A stretch of DNA of 64,000 bases from Microstegium vimineum (lineage: Eukaryota; Streptophyta; Magnoliopsida; Poales; Poaceae). Both the position numbers and the translations under genes were made by a program. How positions within the stretch are numbered: the first letter of the stretch is position 1; every line of letters starts with the position of its first letter. The stretch spans positions 11,607,765 to 11,671,764 of the forward strand of contig CM039133.1 in the NCBI GenBank assembly GCA_022036555.1, read 5' to 3'. The notes below the pieces were generated by a model. That model did no database searches. It was not told the DNA's origin and saw only the letters and a list, made by a program, of their open reading frames with translations. Shown piece by piece: positions 36,111 through 47,086 of the stretch.

Positions 36111-37680
36111 AGATGTTTCCCAATCCTAACCAGCAACACCATGGTCGTATAAGCTGTGCTATGAGTGGTCGGAGTGCCTGATTCACTACCACTTCAAAGC
36201 TATGAGGGGTCTGCTGTCAGAGTCCGGATGGATTAATGACGATAGCTTGAAGAATTGAATGGAATTGGCAAAGAATTTAAGGAAGCACATCAAGAACAGA
36301 GGGTTCAGACGAAGCAGGGCAATAGCAATGGCAGAAACAGACAGAGACAGCTGTATTAGGCAATAGGATTCAGTTATCATCGATATCCCTCTCTCCACCT
36401 GTCGACAGGTATTTATACCAGTTGATTACAAGGCCTTGGGACCAAATGATAATCGTGTGCTCAACACCACCATGCGGCCCACTTAGCCACAATCAGAGTC
36501 TGTCTTCTCCGCTGTTGTCAGGCGAGGAGCAGTAGCTGTCTTAAGTATCCTGACATCTTCTCTGTTGACGTTGTAGTACAAATCCCTGGTGCCTGAATTC
36601 ATGAGAATTAGATTCTTCCATTGGCTAAATGTCTTCGATCTCGTCAATGACTAAGCAGTAAGCACCCTGAAGTTGCTTATATACAAGCTATAACTCCAAA
36701 GGATTTGTGTGTTCTAAGGGTTTCATACCCTTCACATATCTTGGCCTGGACTTACAAAACCAAAAGTTCAAGAGTTCCTTCCTCTGATTACTGAATGTGA
36801 AAGAAGGATTGCAGCAAGGATTGCAGCACCCACGTGACTGATTCTAACGGTGAGGCTCTTGTCTGTGACTGAAGGTTCCTCGACCAATGCATGTACTTGA
36901 ATCCATAGAGGCAAACATGGTTTGGGGTAGTGACAGCAGGATGTCATCATTCGTCATGTAACTGGTGCTAATTTCTTACATGGCATTTGTGAGTGCCGGT
37001 TGCAAAACATCCCAATGTTTCCCAATCCTAACCAGTAACATAATGGTATCAGCTATGTTATGAGTGACAAGTGATGCTGATGCTCCATACACCAAGTCAA
37101 GTTGTATTTATACAATCCAGTGTTTAATGCATGCTCACGAGAAATAATGAGTGGTTGAAGCCGGATTCCATCATTTAACTCTTCCTTGTCAATGAAGACG
37201 TGGATTTACATTGGACTATATATACTACTACCAAAAGGAGTTTGTGAAACATGTTTGCCAAACATTATTACTTGCTAGGAGTGTTGGAAGTTTTGTATGG
37301 ATGTACGATTGGGATGCATCATCGAGAAATTTTGTTTCACAATACTTTTCTGGTATCTGGCATCCAAATGCTTGGATCTGAATCCTTTCATGGAAGGCAG
37401 GATCAAACCACAACACGACGGATTCAAAAGAGAAGGCCGGCTGTGTGGCACGAACACTGACCAGTAGGATGACAATCGTGGATGACAATCGTGTCCCCAC
37501 TGGCAAGAAATTGTTTTTGAATCCATAGAGGCAAAGGTGGTTTGTGGTAGTGACAGCAAGTTGTGATCTTGCATCAGGCAACTGGTGCTAATTTACATGG
37601 CAGTCGTGAGTGCCAGATGCAAAACATCCCAACTATCCTAACCGGTAACGACATAATAGTATCAGCTATGTTACAAAGGG
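36111..37680. repeat. Direct repeats with a period of about 620 bp, LTR-like
   Basis: ATCCATAGAGGCAAA starts at 36901 and again at 37521. It is followed in both copies by GGTAGTGACAGCA, AACTGGTGCTAATTT and GCAAAACATCCCAA. A tail of the form CAATCCTAACC-AGTAACA-ATGGTATCAGC occurs three times (36121, 37022, 37630) with decay. On the minus strand TGGTATAAAT at 36411-36420 resembles a TATA box. These look like pieces of a decayed LTR element, but no coding domain supports this. Confidence 0.5.
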
Positions 37681-37749
37681 ACTTACTGGCTCCGCCAATG
37701 GACCCAGTTACAGCGCCATGAAGACCGCCAGCAAGATTTAGTCGACCCA

Positions 37750-38020
37750 TGCATGCCGGTTTCTCGAAATGTTATGTTTTCAGTTGTTTTCGTCCTTTGG
37801 ATGGTTGGGTCTTCTGCTATTAGAATTGAATTACGTCGATCGTTGTGTGTGGAATTGTTAAAATTGGTTGATGTCTTTTCGGATTGGTTACGACCTCGGT
37901 GGTGTAAGTCTATGGCCTGTGTCATGTCATGGTTGTCAACACTGTAATAAGTTGGCCTGAGTTCATCCATTTTTGGGTGAATGAAGGTGGATAGACTATC
38001 TATCCTTTATCTAAAAAAAA
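37750..38020 (+). mobile_element. LINE 3' end, 5'-truncated
   Basis: The 3' tail GTTGGCCTGAGTTCATCC, then GGTGGATAGACTATC and TATCCTTTATCT, ends in eight A residues (38013-38020). It has the same tail grammar as 62352 and the antisense copies at 30626 and 41330. The upstream limit is approximate. Confidence 0.55.
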
Positions 38021-39440
38021 TTATAGTCCTTTGTTTGATGCTCTCGAAAAAAATAAGTGGTTGAAGATTTGTTCCTTCACTTAGCACTTCTTTCCTGTTT
38101 TATCTCGAATTATTTGGCTCATTATATCTCAATTTGAGATGAGCTGACACACAGCAACGACAATCCATGTGCTGTTAGATTTGGAGCTAATTATCATGAT
38201 GTTTTTTTTTAAATGAATTATCATGATGTTCCACCTCTTCATCCCACCTAAATGCGATTTAGTTTTTGAAGATGTTTCTAGATTGACTAGTATTGTTAGG
38301 AGATATCACCGTTGGGTGCAGCAAGGTGGCCAAACGCCAGCAGCCACAGTCCTTATCCATAACCAGTTCATTCCTCACCATCTAATAATGTCTCCGATTT
38401 TAGCCGGCAAAGACAAAAAGTGAGAGAATAATAAAGCATTAATATAAGATGTTACGTACAAAATCTTGAGATCTCTCTCTATTGCTCTCGCAGCTGTGGC
38501 TGCACACCGTGGCCCTGCTTTTCCCCATCAAGAACCCTAGAGGTGCAGGAGAATGGCAGACAAAAGAAAGGGAACAACAGCGTCCGTCACCTACAGAATT
38601 GTACAGGCGCTGATCTGCTAAGAGCCAAGAATGGGGGCATCGATCTACTGTTCTGAGGCACACAGAATGCCGACGAGGCTGCCGTCGCCTCTATATTATA
38701 CCCTTTCTAATTTCACGACCAAAACGCTGGCTGCAACCCTATATGCTAGGCTTTTGGGTTTCGTCTTAGATATATATTGTCACTGCAGTGTGTAAAACTA
38801 GTAGATTTCCAGAAGTAAAATAGACCCCTGGTCATCTTGGGCTTCAAAAAGAGATCCATAATTTTGAGGATGCCAACCTTGCTCAGAGTTCTGTTTTCTG
38901 GTGTGGAAATCAAAGATGACTAGGAGAGGAAAACTGAGAGAAGAGCAAGAGTAGATGCCGGGTGAGGGCAATGCAGATAATCCAATCCAATTGTCATTGC
39001 ATGCATATAGTAGTCTTCCTGTAGCAGAATCGACCCCTGCTCGTTTCGAGGTTCCTAGCCAACAAAAACGGACGCCTGTTTGAGTGAGGTGAGGATGCTC
39101 ACAGTGAGTGGAAGCTCCACCGACACAGAAGACTAATTCGCAACAACTTTTTATACAGCTTTGAACATAATCAAAGCCGATTCATTCAGCGTTTAGTTGG
39201 GTAATCGACATTGTTTATTTTGTGGAGCAAATATAATGGCAGAAAGGAGGAAACATAATCTTTCTTCAAAAATAAATATTTTTTTGTCAGTGGTACTTCA
39301 TGATTGATGTAGCTCGGCAGACCCTCCTTGACACCCAGGCACCCGTGTCTTGTAACTTCGACTGGCTTGTTCCCTGGGTTCGCACGCATGAGTGAGCTTC
39401 GGTGTTGCCAATCATCGCCAAGCTTCAACATGGGCTGTCA
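38021..39440. other. Unassigned; may include a decayed copia LTR
   Basis: The stretch precedes a copia-type primer binding site at 39450, so the right part could be LTR. I could not find its second copy or the TG start, and I see no coding region. Confidence 0.3.
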
Positions 39441-39449
39441 ACATCAATA

Positions 39450-39950
39450 ATTGGTATCAGATCCAATGTGGGGTTGATTGTTAGTGTGTACCATCCCATG
39501 ACGAGGGATCCAAAACTGAAGCGGTGGCATCGTAGAGGCTGAGATAAAGTGACAGAGGATGGCCGCAGCGGTAGTGGCTAGCTCCACATCGTCAGCCGAA
39601 TTCTAAAGGAATCAACATATTAGGCATCTGGTTGTTGCTGACTCACACAAACTACAACAAATGGCCTCTATTGATGTAGATAAATCTGGGGGTTATTGTG
39701 GTGTGGCGATGCAAATAATCCTAGAGGTGTCACATGCAAGATAGATTGCGTTGCCATGGGCGCACTAATCCATGGTCTGCCGCTGGAGATGTATTCAACA
39801 CTGGCTGCGAAGAAGATGGCAAAGGACGCAATGGGAGGCAGTGAAGAACATCATGCTTGGAAAGGACCCCACGCTTGATAAAGGAGTTCGATAACATCGA
39901 CCATCTGAGTGGTGAAGAAGACATTGCTTGTGGAGCCACAGCGCTACTCT
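39450..39950 (+). pseudogene. Decayed Ty1/copia 5' region: primer binding site and gag fragment
   Basis: TTGGTATCAGATCC near 39451-39464 resembles the initiator tRNA-Met primer binding site of copia elements. About 170 bp on, the plus strand encodes LTHTNYNKWPLLM, close to the LT-x-TNY-x-W-x-LLM motif at the start of copia gag, followed by a TAG. Further on, GLPLEMYSTLAAKKMAKDA (39774-39830) fits the PPEM-x-x-TLA-x-K-x-(A)AKEA block of the same domain. Frames differ between the blocks. This is a short, inactive relic. Confidence 0.6.
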
Positions 39951-41329
39951 CAAATCAGTCTGCAGGGTGTACGGGATTCTTGTTCCGATCCAACATCCAC
40001 AGCAGGAGATACAACATCCAAAGCTAATGTCCTATTCTTGCACCAAATGGGCAGCGGGAGATTCATGGAACTCTTGGATCCATTTATTAGTTAATGAGAT
40101 GAGATGCAGCATGTGGATCCTGTTGTAGATTGGATAACATGACATGTAAACCATTATGAAACTCATCACTAAAATTTAGACAAAGAAACCCTAATCGGAT
40201 CTATAATCGAATCACAGATTTAACAAAACCACCATGTCCGGTTGAGAACATACTAAAAGGAGGAAGCATGTAATCAGTAATCAAGAATTATGAAGCAATT
40301 CAAATTTGTTTTGTGAAGTATGACTGTATCAGACCACTGCCTTTGGGCAATCAACAAGTATGCTGAGCAAATGACATATATTGTTGGTCTTGAGATAATT
40401 AATAAACTATGCTTTTAGTTTCCATATAGTCTAATTGTACTTGTTCAAATTCCATATTTTCTAGTTCATTACTTTTACCTAATTTTCAGAAAAAATCTTT
40501 TAGAACTTGGTTGTGTGCAGTCATATATAGAAGCTGGAAACTTTCCATTTTGTAAACAAGTCGTGTGTTGTGTCATTTCTTTGAACACCAATGATTAAGC
40601 AATTAATTAATAATATATTGGTCTCCAATCAGAACATGATAGAAGACCTCTGAATGACTGAAATGGAAAACCAAAAAGCATAAGAGGATTCAAGGAGGAT
40701 AAGCTATGGGTTGAAAGGGAGCAATCAGTGTTACCCGAGGTCCAATAAATGCCAAGCCTTTTCCTTAGTGTTGTTTTTATCAAGATTCTCTCGCTGTCAT
40801 AAGAATTGATAACCAAGTCTACAGGGACGGTCTCAATCTTATATATATGTATGTGTGTTTTCGTTAGCAGCCACTTCGGGTATGAGGCAGACATACTAGT
40901 ATTACTGTATTATGTCACCATCTGGAGTCTGTCTAGGCTCGGGAAGCATCAGGAATGTTGCTATCACGTAAGGAACCCAGTTTGCAGAGTTCGTGGCCAG
41001 TCCATTACGTGGTTGACCCACACCAATGCCAATTTCTGCCCTTTCCATATAGCCGCAAATCCAATTGTCGGTGCTGTTAAAACATATTGCCGCAAGACTA
41101 GCAGCTATACGTTCAGCAGTTGGGGTAGAAGATGTTGGGAACTAGGGATGACGTGCACGTCATCAAGCTCTTATGGTGCCACAGATGTGATTGAGTGTTC
41201 CTCTCTAGTGCCAAATCCTCATGATATATATAAACCTTGAAGACAGGATTCGCTGATGTGGAAAACTCAGTATTTTGAAGATGAAGCAGGACAAAAGTAA
41301 GAGTTACTGGTGAATATGGCAAGCATGAC
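39951..41329. other. No gene seen
   Basis: AT-rich, with scattered short open frames on both strands and no recognisable motif. Confidence 0.4.
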
Positions 41330-42050
41330 TTTTTTTAGATAAAGGATAGAAACTATCCGGCTTCATCTACCCGTGAGTAAAATCAGGCCAAACTATTACA
41401 TCATTAAAAAGTAAAGAAAGAAATTGACCGAAGGAAATACATCCCCAACAAACAGTTCGAGTAGTTCTACGCGACCTCTATCTTCTACCATAATGTCAAT
41501 TCCACAAAATAAGATCACCAACCTCAAGACGAAGCCGCCAAACACGTTTGTCAGACCTAATGAAGGTACTGAAAACGTTGAACATCGACCACCATTGAAA
41601 ATTAGATGCTTCTTCCTTGGCAACAACACGAAGTACTTGGTGTAGAAGTCCACCAAACGCCAAGTTGTTACGCCATCGAATGCCACCACCGTCTTGAGCT
41701 GAAAACTGAACAAGATAACCACACGGGAGAACTGCCCCGCCTTAGCGATCAAGAACTTCGACGACGCGCCTACACCATCGCCGCCGGTCCGGAGAAACCA
41801 GACTAGATTTTCACCCAGTTATTGAATGTCTGCCGACGCAGGAGGGGACAGACTGAGCAGCGGCTTCAACGGCGCCTTCAACAAGGTACGTGGCACAGAT
41901 AGTTCCACCGCCGTCGGCCTGGTGTAACACGCCAGACAGGGTTTTCACCCAAGCCGTCGCCACAATCGTCGATTCTGCGCCTGACCAACGTGGAAGACCG
42001 CCTTCACCGGAAGGTCACCATCAGGGATGCTCAGAAGGCGGGCACACCAC
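41330..42050 (-). mobile_element. Antisense LINE-type non-autonomous retroelement, copy 2
   Basis: It has the same minus-strand tail as copy 1 (T run 41330-41336, then AGATAAAGGATAGAAACTAT and CCGGCTTCATC on the plus strand). Shared blocks include CGTTTGTCAGAC, GAAAACGTTG, GTTGTTACGCCATCGA, ACTTCGACGACGCG and CACCCAGTTATTGAA. The right limit is approximate because similarity to copy 1 fades after about 41960. Confidence 0.6.
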
Positions 42051-42370
42051 CTGTTCGATGGATTTTTGTCACATTAAAATCCATGTATACATATGCGTTC
42101 GTGTGTGCTGCCGAGCGTATAAAAATAAATACATACGGAGACACAGATGCTTGTGTCACGTACATGTATTAGGGAGGAGCTAGCAACAATTTTTATACAT
42201 TTCATGTGATGTGTTCATGACGTGGAAAAGCTAACAGGCGCCACATATACCGGCCTGCACTTGCATATGATCTGATTCGGCTGTATAGTATGTATATAAG
42301 CTGGTCCGTGCATGTATGTTAGTAGGATTATATGTCAGTTGAGTTTGCAAGACAACTGACACGATGAGGT

Positions 42371-42391
42371 CTAGAACTTTCTAGAACCTCG
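42371..42391. promoter_or_regulatory. Perfect heat-shock-element-like trimer
   Basis: CTAGAACTTTCTAGAACCTCG contains GAA (42374-42376), TTC (42379-42381) and GAA (42384-42386) at exact 5-bp phase. It matches the heat-shock factor consensus nGAAnnTTCnnGAAn, with a degenerate fourth unit TCG. It lies about 350 bp upstream of a TATA-like TATTTAAA. Function is inference. Confidence 0.6.
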
Positions 42392-42719
42392 ACCAGATGT
42401 ACGTGCCGCAAACTGTTTCAGCTATACGTACGTATCGCAATGGATTGTTGGGCCCACGCATCATCGATTGTGTGGGAGGCGACGAGCCAGTTAATTACGA
42501 GGTGTCCCAACGAGTATCTCAACGAGTTGAGTCTGTTCTATTGAAACAAAATAAAAAATATATGAATCTCAATGGATAATGGTCACGTACGTGGAGATAA
42601 GTATGCGCCTTCATCTTGCATAGAAAGAAAAGGATACGGCCTCCGTAAGTTCCGTGTGCCTGCCAACAAACTTGGCGGCGCGTGCGTGCAGTCCACGAGT
42701 CTGCCGTGACCTACCTATC

Positions 42720-43660
42720 CCCTGCCTATTTAAAGAAGCCTCAGAACAACAGGCCAGGGGCTAATGACAATCGGGACGTTCCAGCCAGCAGTCTTCTCTT
42801 CGTGCGTACGTACCGCCGCAGGGAGTTCGCATCTAGCATCCAGAGGAGCACGCCGCCAGCCCTGCTCCTCAGAACCAGGAGTCGCCGTCACGCACTCGCG
42901 GCCGCCGTCGTTGCTGCTCCTGTGCTTGCACGGCGCCGAGCCGTAGCAGGAATCCACAGCCGGAGACAGCCAGCAAGCAGATGGCGTTCACGTCGACATC
43001 ATTGGGTAAGAAACTAATCTAATCTATCGTGTCCAATCTTATACAGCAGCATACACGTTGGTCGTCGCTACGATCCCGGCCAACCAAATTGGAAACGCCG
43101 GCAGCCAGATGATCAAGATGGCGCCCGAGAGTCATCGTGTCGCAAGCAGACCATCCGTCACGCCGGCGTCAGATGCATCTACCACGCCGACTGCAAGTCT
43201 TCATCCACTACTACGACTACACCGACAACCCCGCTGATCAAGCTACTATGCCGGAAAGTCCGAAGCAATCCGATCTACACCAACCATGCAAGTGCAACCA
43301 CTACAACAACATCACGTGGCGTTCGACACCGACGAGGCGAACGACACAGGCGGGCGTAGCTGCTTTCCCCAGCTCCGCTGACCGGCACATGGACCGACGA
43401 GGCCATCACGCCGACGCCATCTACATCTACACCAACACACATGCATGGAGACGTGAAGTGAAGATTGAAGACGACGACCACAGCAGCAGAATGGGAGGTA
43501 CCCTGTGAGCTACTTCACAGGGGTAATTAACTGGGAGCTTTCCGAGGCCCCAGGAACCATGAAGACCACAGTCGCCCAAGTCAGATCGCCGCCAGCAGGC
43601 AATGGAGCGTGTTTTCTTTAGGAACTTGTATTTATTACTCGTGATGATTAATAAATTATT
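42720..43660 (+). other. Promoter-like and transcript-like stretch, no defensible protein
   Basis: CCTATTTAAAGAAGCC at about 42724 resembles a TATA box. A GC-rich leader leads to an ATG near 42980 (MAFTSTSL) directly followed by a splice-donor-like GGTAAGAAA. About 640 bp on, a cluster of AATAAATT resembles plant polyadenylation sites. The region between has open frames without recognisable domains. It could be a decayed gene, an LTR, or chance. Confidence 0.3.
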
Positions 43661-43679
43661 GGTTCCTCTCTTTATTTTG

Positions 43680-44340
43680 TGTACTTAGTACACTGGCATG
43701 CCCACATCTTTTCCCACGCGAGAAGCTGCCCGGGACGGATTTTCTGGTGTCCAAACACCACCACCAATTGCACCGCCGCTGTCCACTTGACGTCAGAACC
43801 GGCAGAAGCTCCGGCGCTGACGCCCCTTTGCTGGCGCCACCGCCTCCGCCTTGGCCAGCCACCACCGTCGCCAGCCCTTGAAGTGAGTGACGGATCCAGT
43901 TGCCGGAGCGCCGGATCCGCCCGCGTAGACACCAGATCCGCCCGTCTAGCACCCAGATCCGGCGACCCGAGCCGCCGCCGTTGCCGCCGTCAAGCCAGGA
44001 GGAAGGGATGGGCGGAGGAGAAGGGGATCCACCGTCGCCCCTTCGTGCCAGCCGACGTTGCCAGCAGCCGTAGCGGACGCTTCCGCCGGGCTCCACGGTG
44101 CCCGAGCGGGAGGACAGCCGCCGGACCGCTGCTGCTTGCACCACCAGCTCGCGAGGAGAGGAGCCCCACCGCCGCCATCCCAGCCAGCCACGTGGCCATG
44201 CCTGTGGCCAGCTCCGGCGGCGGCGCGGAGAGGGGAGGGGAGTGGCGGCTGCTAGAGTTTCGGGGGGAGTGGCCGCCCGTTTCGCCCGCGTGGGGGAGCG
44301 ACGCGGGGGCGAGTAATCTTACGTATGCGACAACAAGCTA
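43680..44340. other. GC-rich block of unknown origin
   Basis: A strongly GC-rich stretch has long open frames in several frames on both strands, as expected from composition alone. No domain or splice pattern supports a gene. The style resembles the GC-rich half of the LINE-type elements. Confidence 0.35.
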
Positions 44341-45209
44341 ACATTTGGCAAATTGGACACTCTTAATTTTAAATGAAGGACTGTGACTCGTAAACACTGA
44401 TAGTCAAAGTTTTATAACTAATTCTGAATATAACAAACACTAAAATACATGTTTGGCCTTTATCTTTTATGCGTTGCAACTACAGTCCACCGAGACTTAG
44501 AAAAAATACTTTTAGCTCCACAAATTTTTTAAATTGTTGACCACTTGTCTATACAGGTCCGTGGTTGATTTGATGCTTGACATGTTTGTGTGGTCTAATT
44601 TAAGTCCACCGGCCTTTAGGCTATCTTTTATTACTTGTGAGAATGAGTCCGTGGTTGGCTTGAGGCTTTAGATGTTTGTGGGTCCAGTGTTAGTTATAGA
44701 GGGGCATATATTGAGCAATGGAATTCGACGAATATATATGACTCATCTCGCGGTTGAGGCCCATAATTTAAAAGTACTAAAGGAGTGAAGGGAACCAAAA
44801 ATTCATATAATGACAACGAGGAGAAACAAAGAATTTTAATAGCAATGAGTCCAATATTTTTAGAATTTCACAAGGGTATAAGAAAACTTGGACGGTGTTT
44901 CTATTATATACTCCTATTTTATAGAAGAAATGAAGTACCACTACTAATTGACTCCAGAAGTAAGAGAATTTATATGTCAGATCACTAATTACGCATATCC
45001 TTCTGAATCTTCATGTAATAAAAAAATGTTCAACACATTCACTATCCATGCCTACAAGTTAGAATGCTTGGGCTACAAATACCCCATAATGCGAGTTCAC
45101 ATTTCGTTTGAGGCAGACAACCTTCCATCTTTAAAACATGTTCGCTCCTATTCCACCCTCAATATGTTTCCAGGGATTGGAAGGCATCAAGAAGTGCACT
45201 GTCCTTGTT
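44341..45209. other. No gene seen
   Basis: AT-rich. Two similar phrases, GTCCGTGGTTGATTTGATGC (44551) and GTCCGTGGTTGGCTTGAGGC (44649), suggest a small decayed repeat. Nothing else was recognised. Confidence 0.4.
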
Positions 45210-45227
45210 TCAAATAATTTTATGAAA

Positions 45228-45690
45228 AATACAGAGAGTGTGGTCGGTAGGAACTCTTGCTGGTGAGTGTGTGCTCCTAGTGTTTTGCGATCTTCTAAAT
45301 CTCCAATTTGAGATCGTTGACAAGAGCTTCAACCACTGGGCGCCATGAGCTGAGATCGGTGGCCGCGACTTCCAAGGCAGCAACGCGCTCATCATGTTCG
45401 ATGTAGGCATGGTCAATGAAGAGGACTTCGAGCTTGACAAATGCTGATTTTTAGTACATGAGGCGCATATCGACGACGGCGTTGAGGGCAGCACGGTCAC
45501 GATTCAGCCTGGTGCAGCGCCTCTAACATTTCTTGCCGTGCTTGTTGAGGTGGCAGCCAAATTTGTCAACTGTGTTCCCTGTGATTGGGATCCATTGCAC
45601 CATTGGATCCCTAGAGGCGAGTCAAATGGTCCTGAGAAACAGGGCAACATACGATGTAGCGAGTAGCTTGTGCCAATTGTTAGCTATGGT
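45228..45690 (-). pseudogene. Possible retrotransposon gag-leader fragment
   Basis: On the minus strand one frame reads AALNAVVDMRLMY, a stop, then KSAFVKLEVLFIDHAYIEH and VAALEVAATDLSSWRPVVE, followed by VNDLKLEI. The heptad-like pattern ending SSWRP-VV-V-DL-LE resembles the coiled N-terminal part of some grass LTR-retrotransposon gag proteins. Several stops interrupt it. It has the same orientation as the LTR ending at 47086, so it may belong to that element. Confidence 0.35.
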
Positions 45691-46189
45691 TGTGGCAATG
45701 AATTTGAAGTGGATACAAGCAGAGGCATGCCTGGTACCAGTACAAAAAAGATCTTTACTTGTGGTATTTTTTTATATTTCTACTATCGTTTTTACCAACA
45801 CGTGTGAAAGGCCAGTAAAATAAGCAAACCAAGCTTACTGGCATCACCTAAGAAACACCACTATAAATATTTACAGTGCCAACTTTCTTACACTAAATCA
45901 AGAAAACTGTGATTGTAAATGATTTCAGAAACCGCCACTGGGCAGCCACACAATTTTTAGTAATTCTTATTTTCATTTTCGGCATACGAGATTTCTAGGA
46001 CTCGAACTAACAACCTCATGCCTTGTGGGTTACGCCTCATATCACAGCACTCCAAAGTCAATTGTAGCCTAACAATGGAAATATTCCTTTAGTATTCACT
46101 CCACCAGATTTTTAAATGAAGATTTGAAGCCCTAACCACATTCAAATGAAAAATGTTTAACCTAAAATGCTTTTGATCTTACAAGTGCT

Positions 46190-47086
46190 GAACTTACAAG
46201 AGGATCGCATCTACTGAGGTAGAGCTCCGGAGAAGATTCCCGACAGATCCGGGGCTTTCTCCAGAAGACTTCCCTCACTCTCCTCCAACTAGCATAGCAC
46301 TACTACTAAGGAGTAGTTTCTCCAATGAGGCATGAGTGAGAGTGAGGGCCTAGGGGGTCTATTTATAGCTACAGGTGGAGTAGGGGCTACTCCGGTGCCA
46401 CATCAGCAATCCGCGTCACTTACATCGTCCACCCTTGGATCCAACCGACTTAGAAACCGACCAAGGCATGGATGGCATTGATCCAACACATGGGGAGAGG
46501 TATGGCGGTTGGGGGGAGGCCAACCGACCTAGGGGTGGTTTGGCCGACCCCCATATGGTCAGTGGGCCCTCTCTGTCCTCCTGGAGGTGGCCCCACTGGT
46601 CAGGGACCAAGTGGGGGCCTAGTGGGCCCAATGATGGTTCGGCCGAACGTCTTTTGTGGCCAAATGAGCTCATCTTTTGCAGGTAGCTTCTAGAGGTAAT
46701 GCCCATCATGATGGTGTATGGTTTTTACACATTTGCCATACTTGGAAATATGTCATGTTGGGCCCATGGATCCTTGTGCTTTGATCCAGAACCGTTGAGA
46801 GGTAGCATACTTGGATCCAAGGGGTAGAAAGTGCTTTGGAGAGTGTTACTTGGATCATGGGGGGCTTGGGAGGTCTAGTGGCCCCACAGGGTGGTCGGTT
46901 GACCCCTAAGTGGGCCCACTAGCTCCCAAAAGTCCCCATTTGTCATTACATGCACTAAAATAGTCATGGGACATGTGGAACTCGTTATTGGGTAAATTAT
47001 GTTCATGTTATTCTTGTTTTCCTTTGAATATGAGGATGTTGACGGTGTTTTGATGGTGATAAAATAGATCGTAATTACCATCAACA
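46190..47086 (-). repeat. LTR of a minus-strand retrotransposon inserted into CACTA-3
   Basis: On the minus strand the sequence begins TGTTGATGGTAATTACG exactly where the CACTA-3 transposase homology stops (47086/47087). A TATA box AGCTATAAATAG lies at 46359-46370 on the minus strand, followed by a CT-rich leader with CTCACTCTCACTC. The presumed internal region is to the left. The lower limit of the LTR and the other LTR were not found, so the element is incomplete or decayed. Confidence 0.55.

Noticed and set aside
37036..37050. ATGGTATCAGC as a retrotransposon primer binding site
   Set aside because: No LTR pair or gag follows, and the only promoter-like site nearby points the other way; kept only as part of the repeat.
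42980..43510. Spliced host gene starting MAFTSTSL
   Set aside because: The first exon would be about nine codons and the downstream frames carry no domain. The signals are promoter-like but insufficient for a gene call.
46296..46310. CACTACTAC as a possible 5' terminus of CACTA-3
   Set aside because: The sequence beyond the first nine bases does not match the 3' terminus. The preceding three bases (TAG) do not match the CAT that follows 60760, and it lies inside an LTR leader.
46416..46709. Frames on both strands rich in Gly/Pro/Trp
   Set aside because: They lie in a presumed LTR and have no domain.
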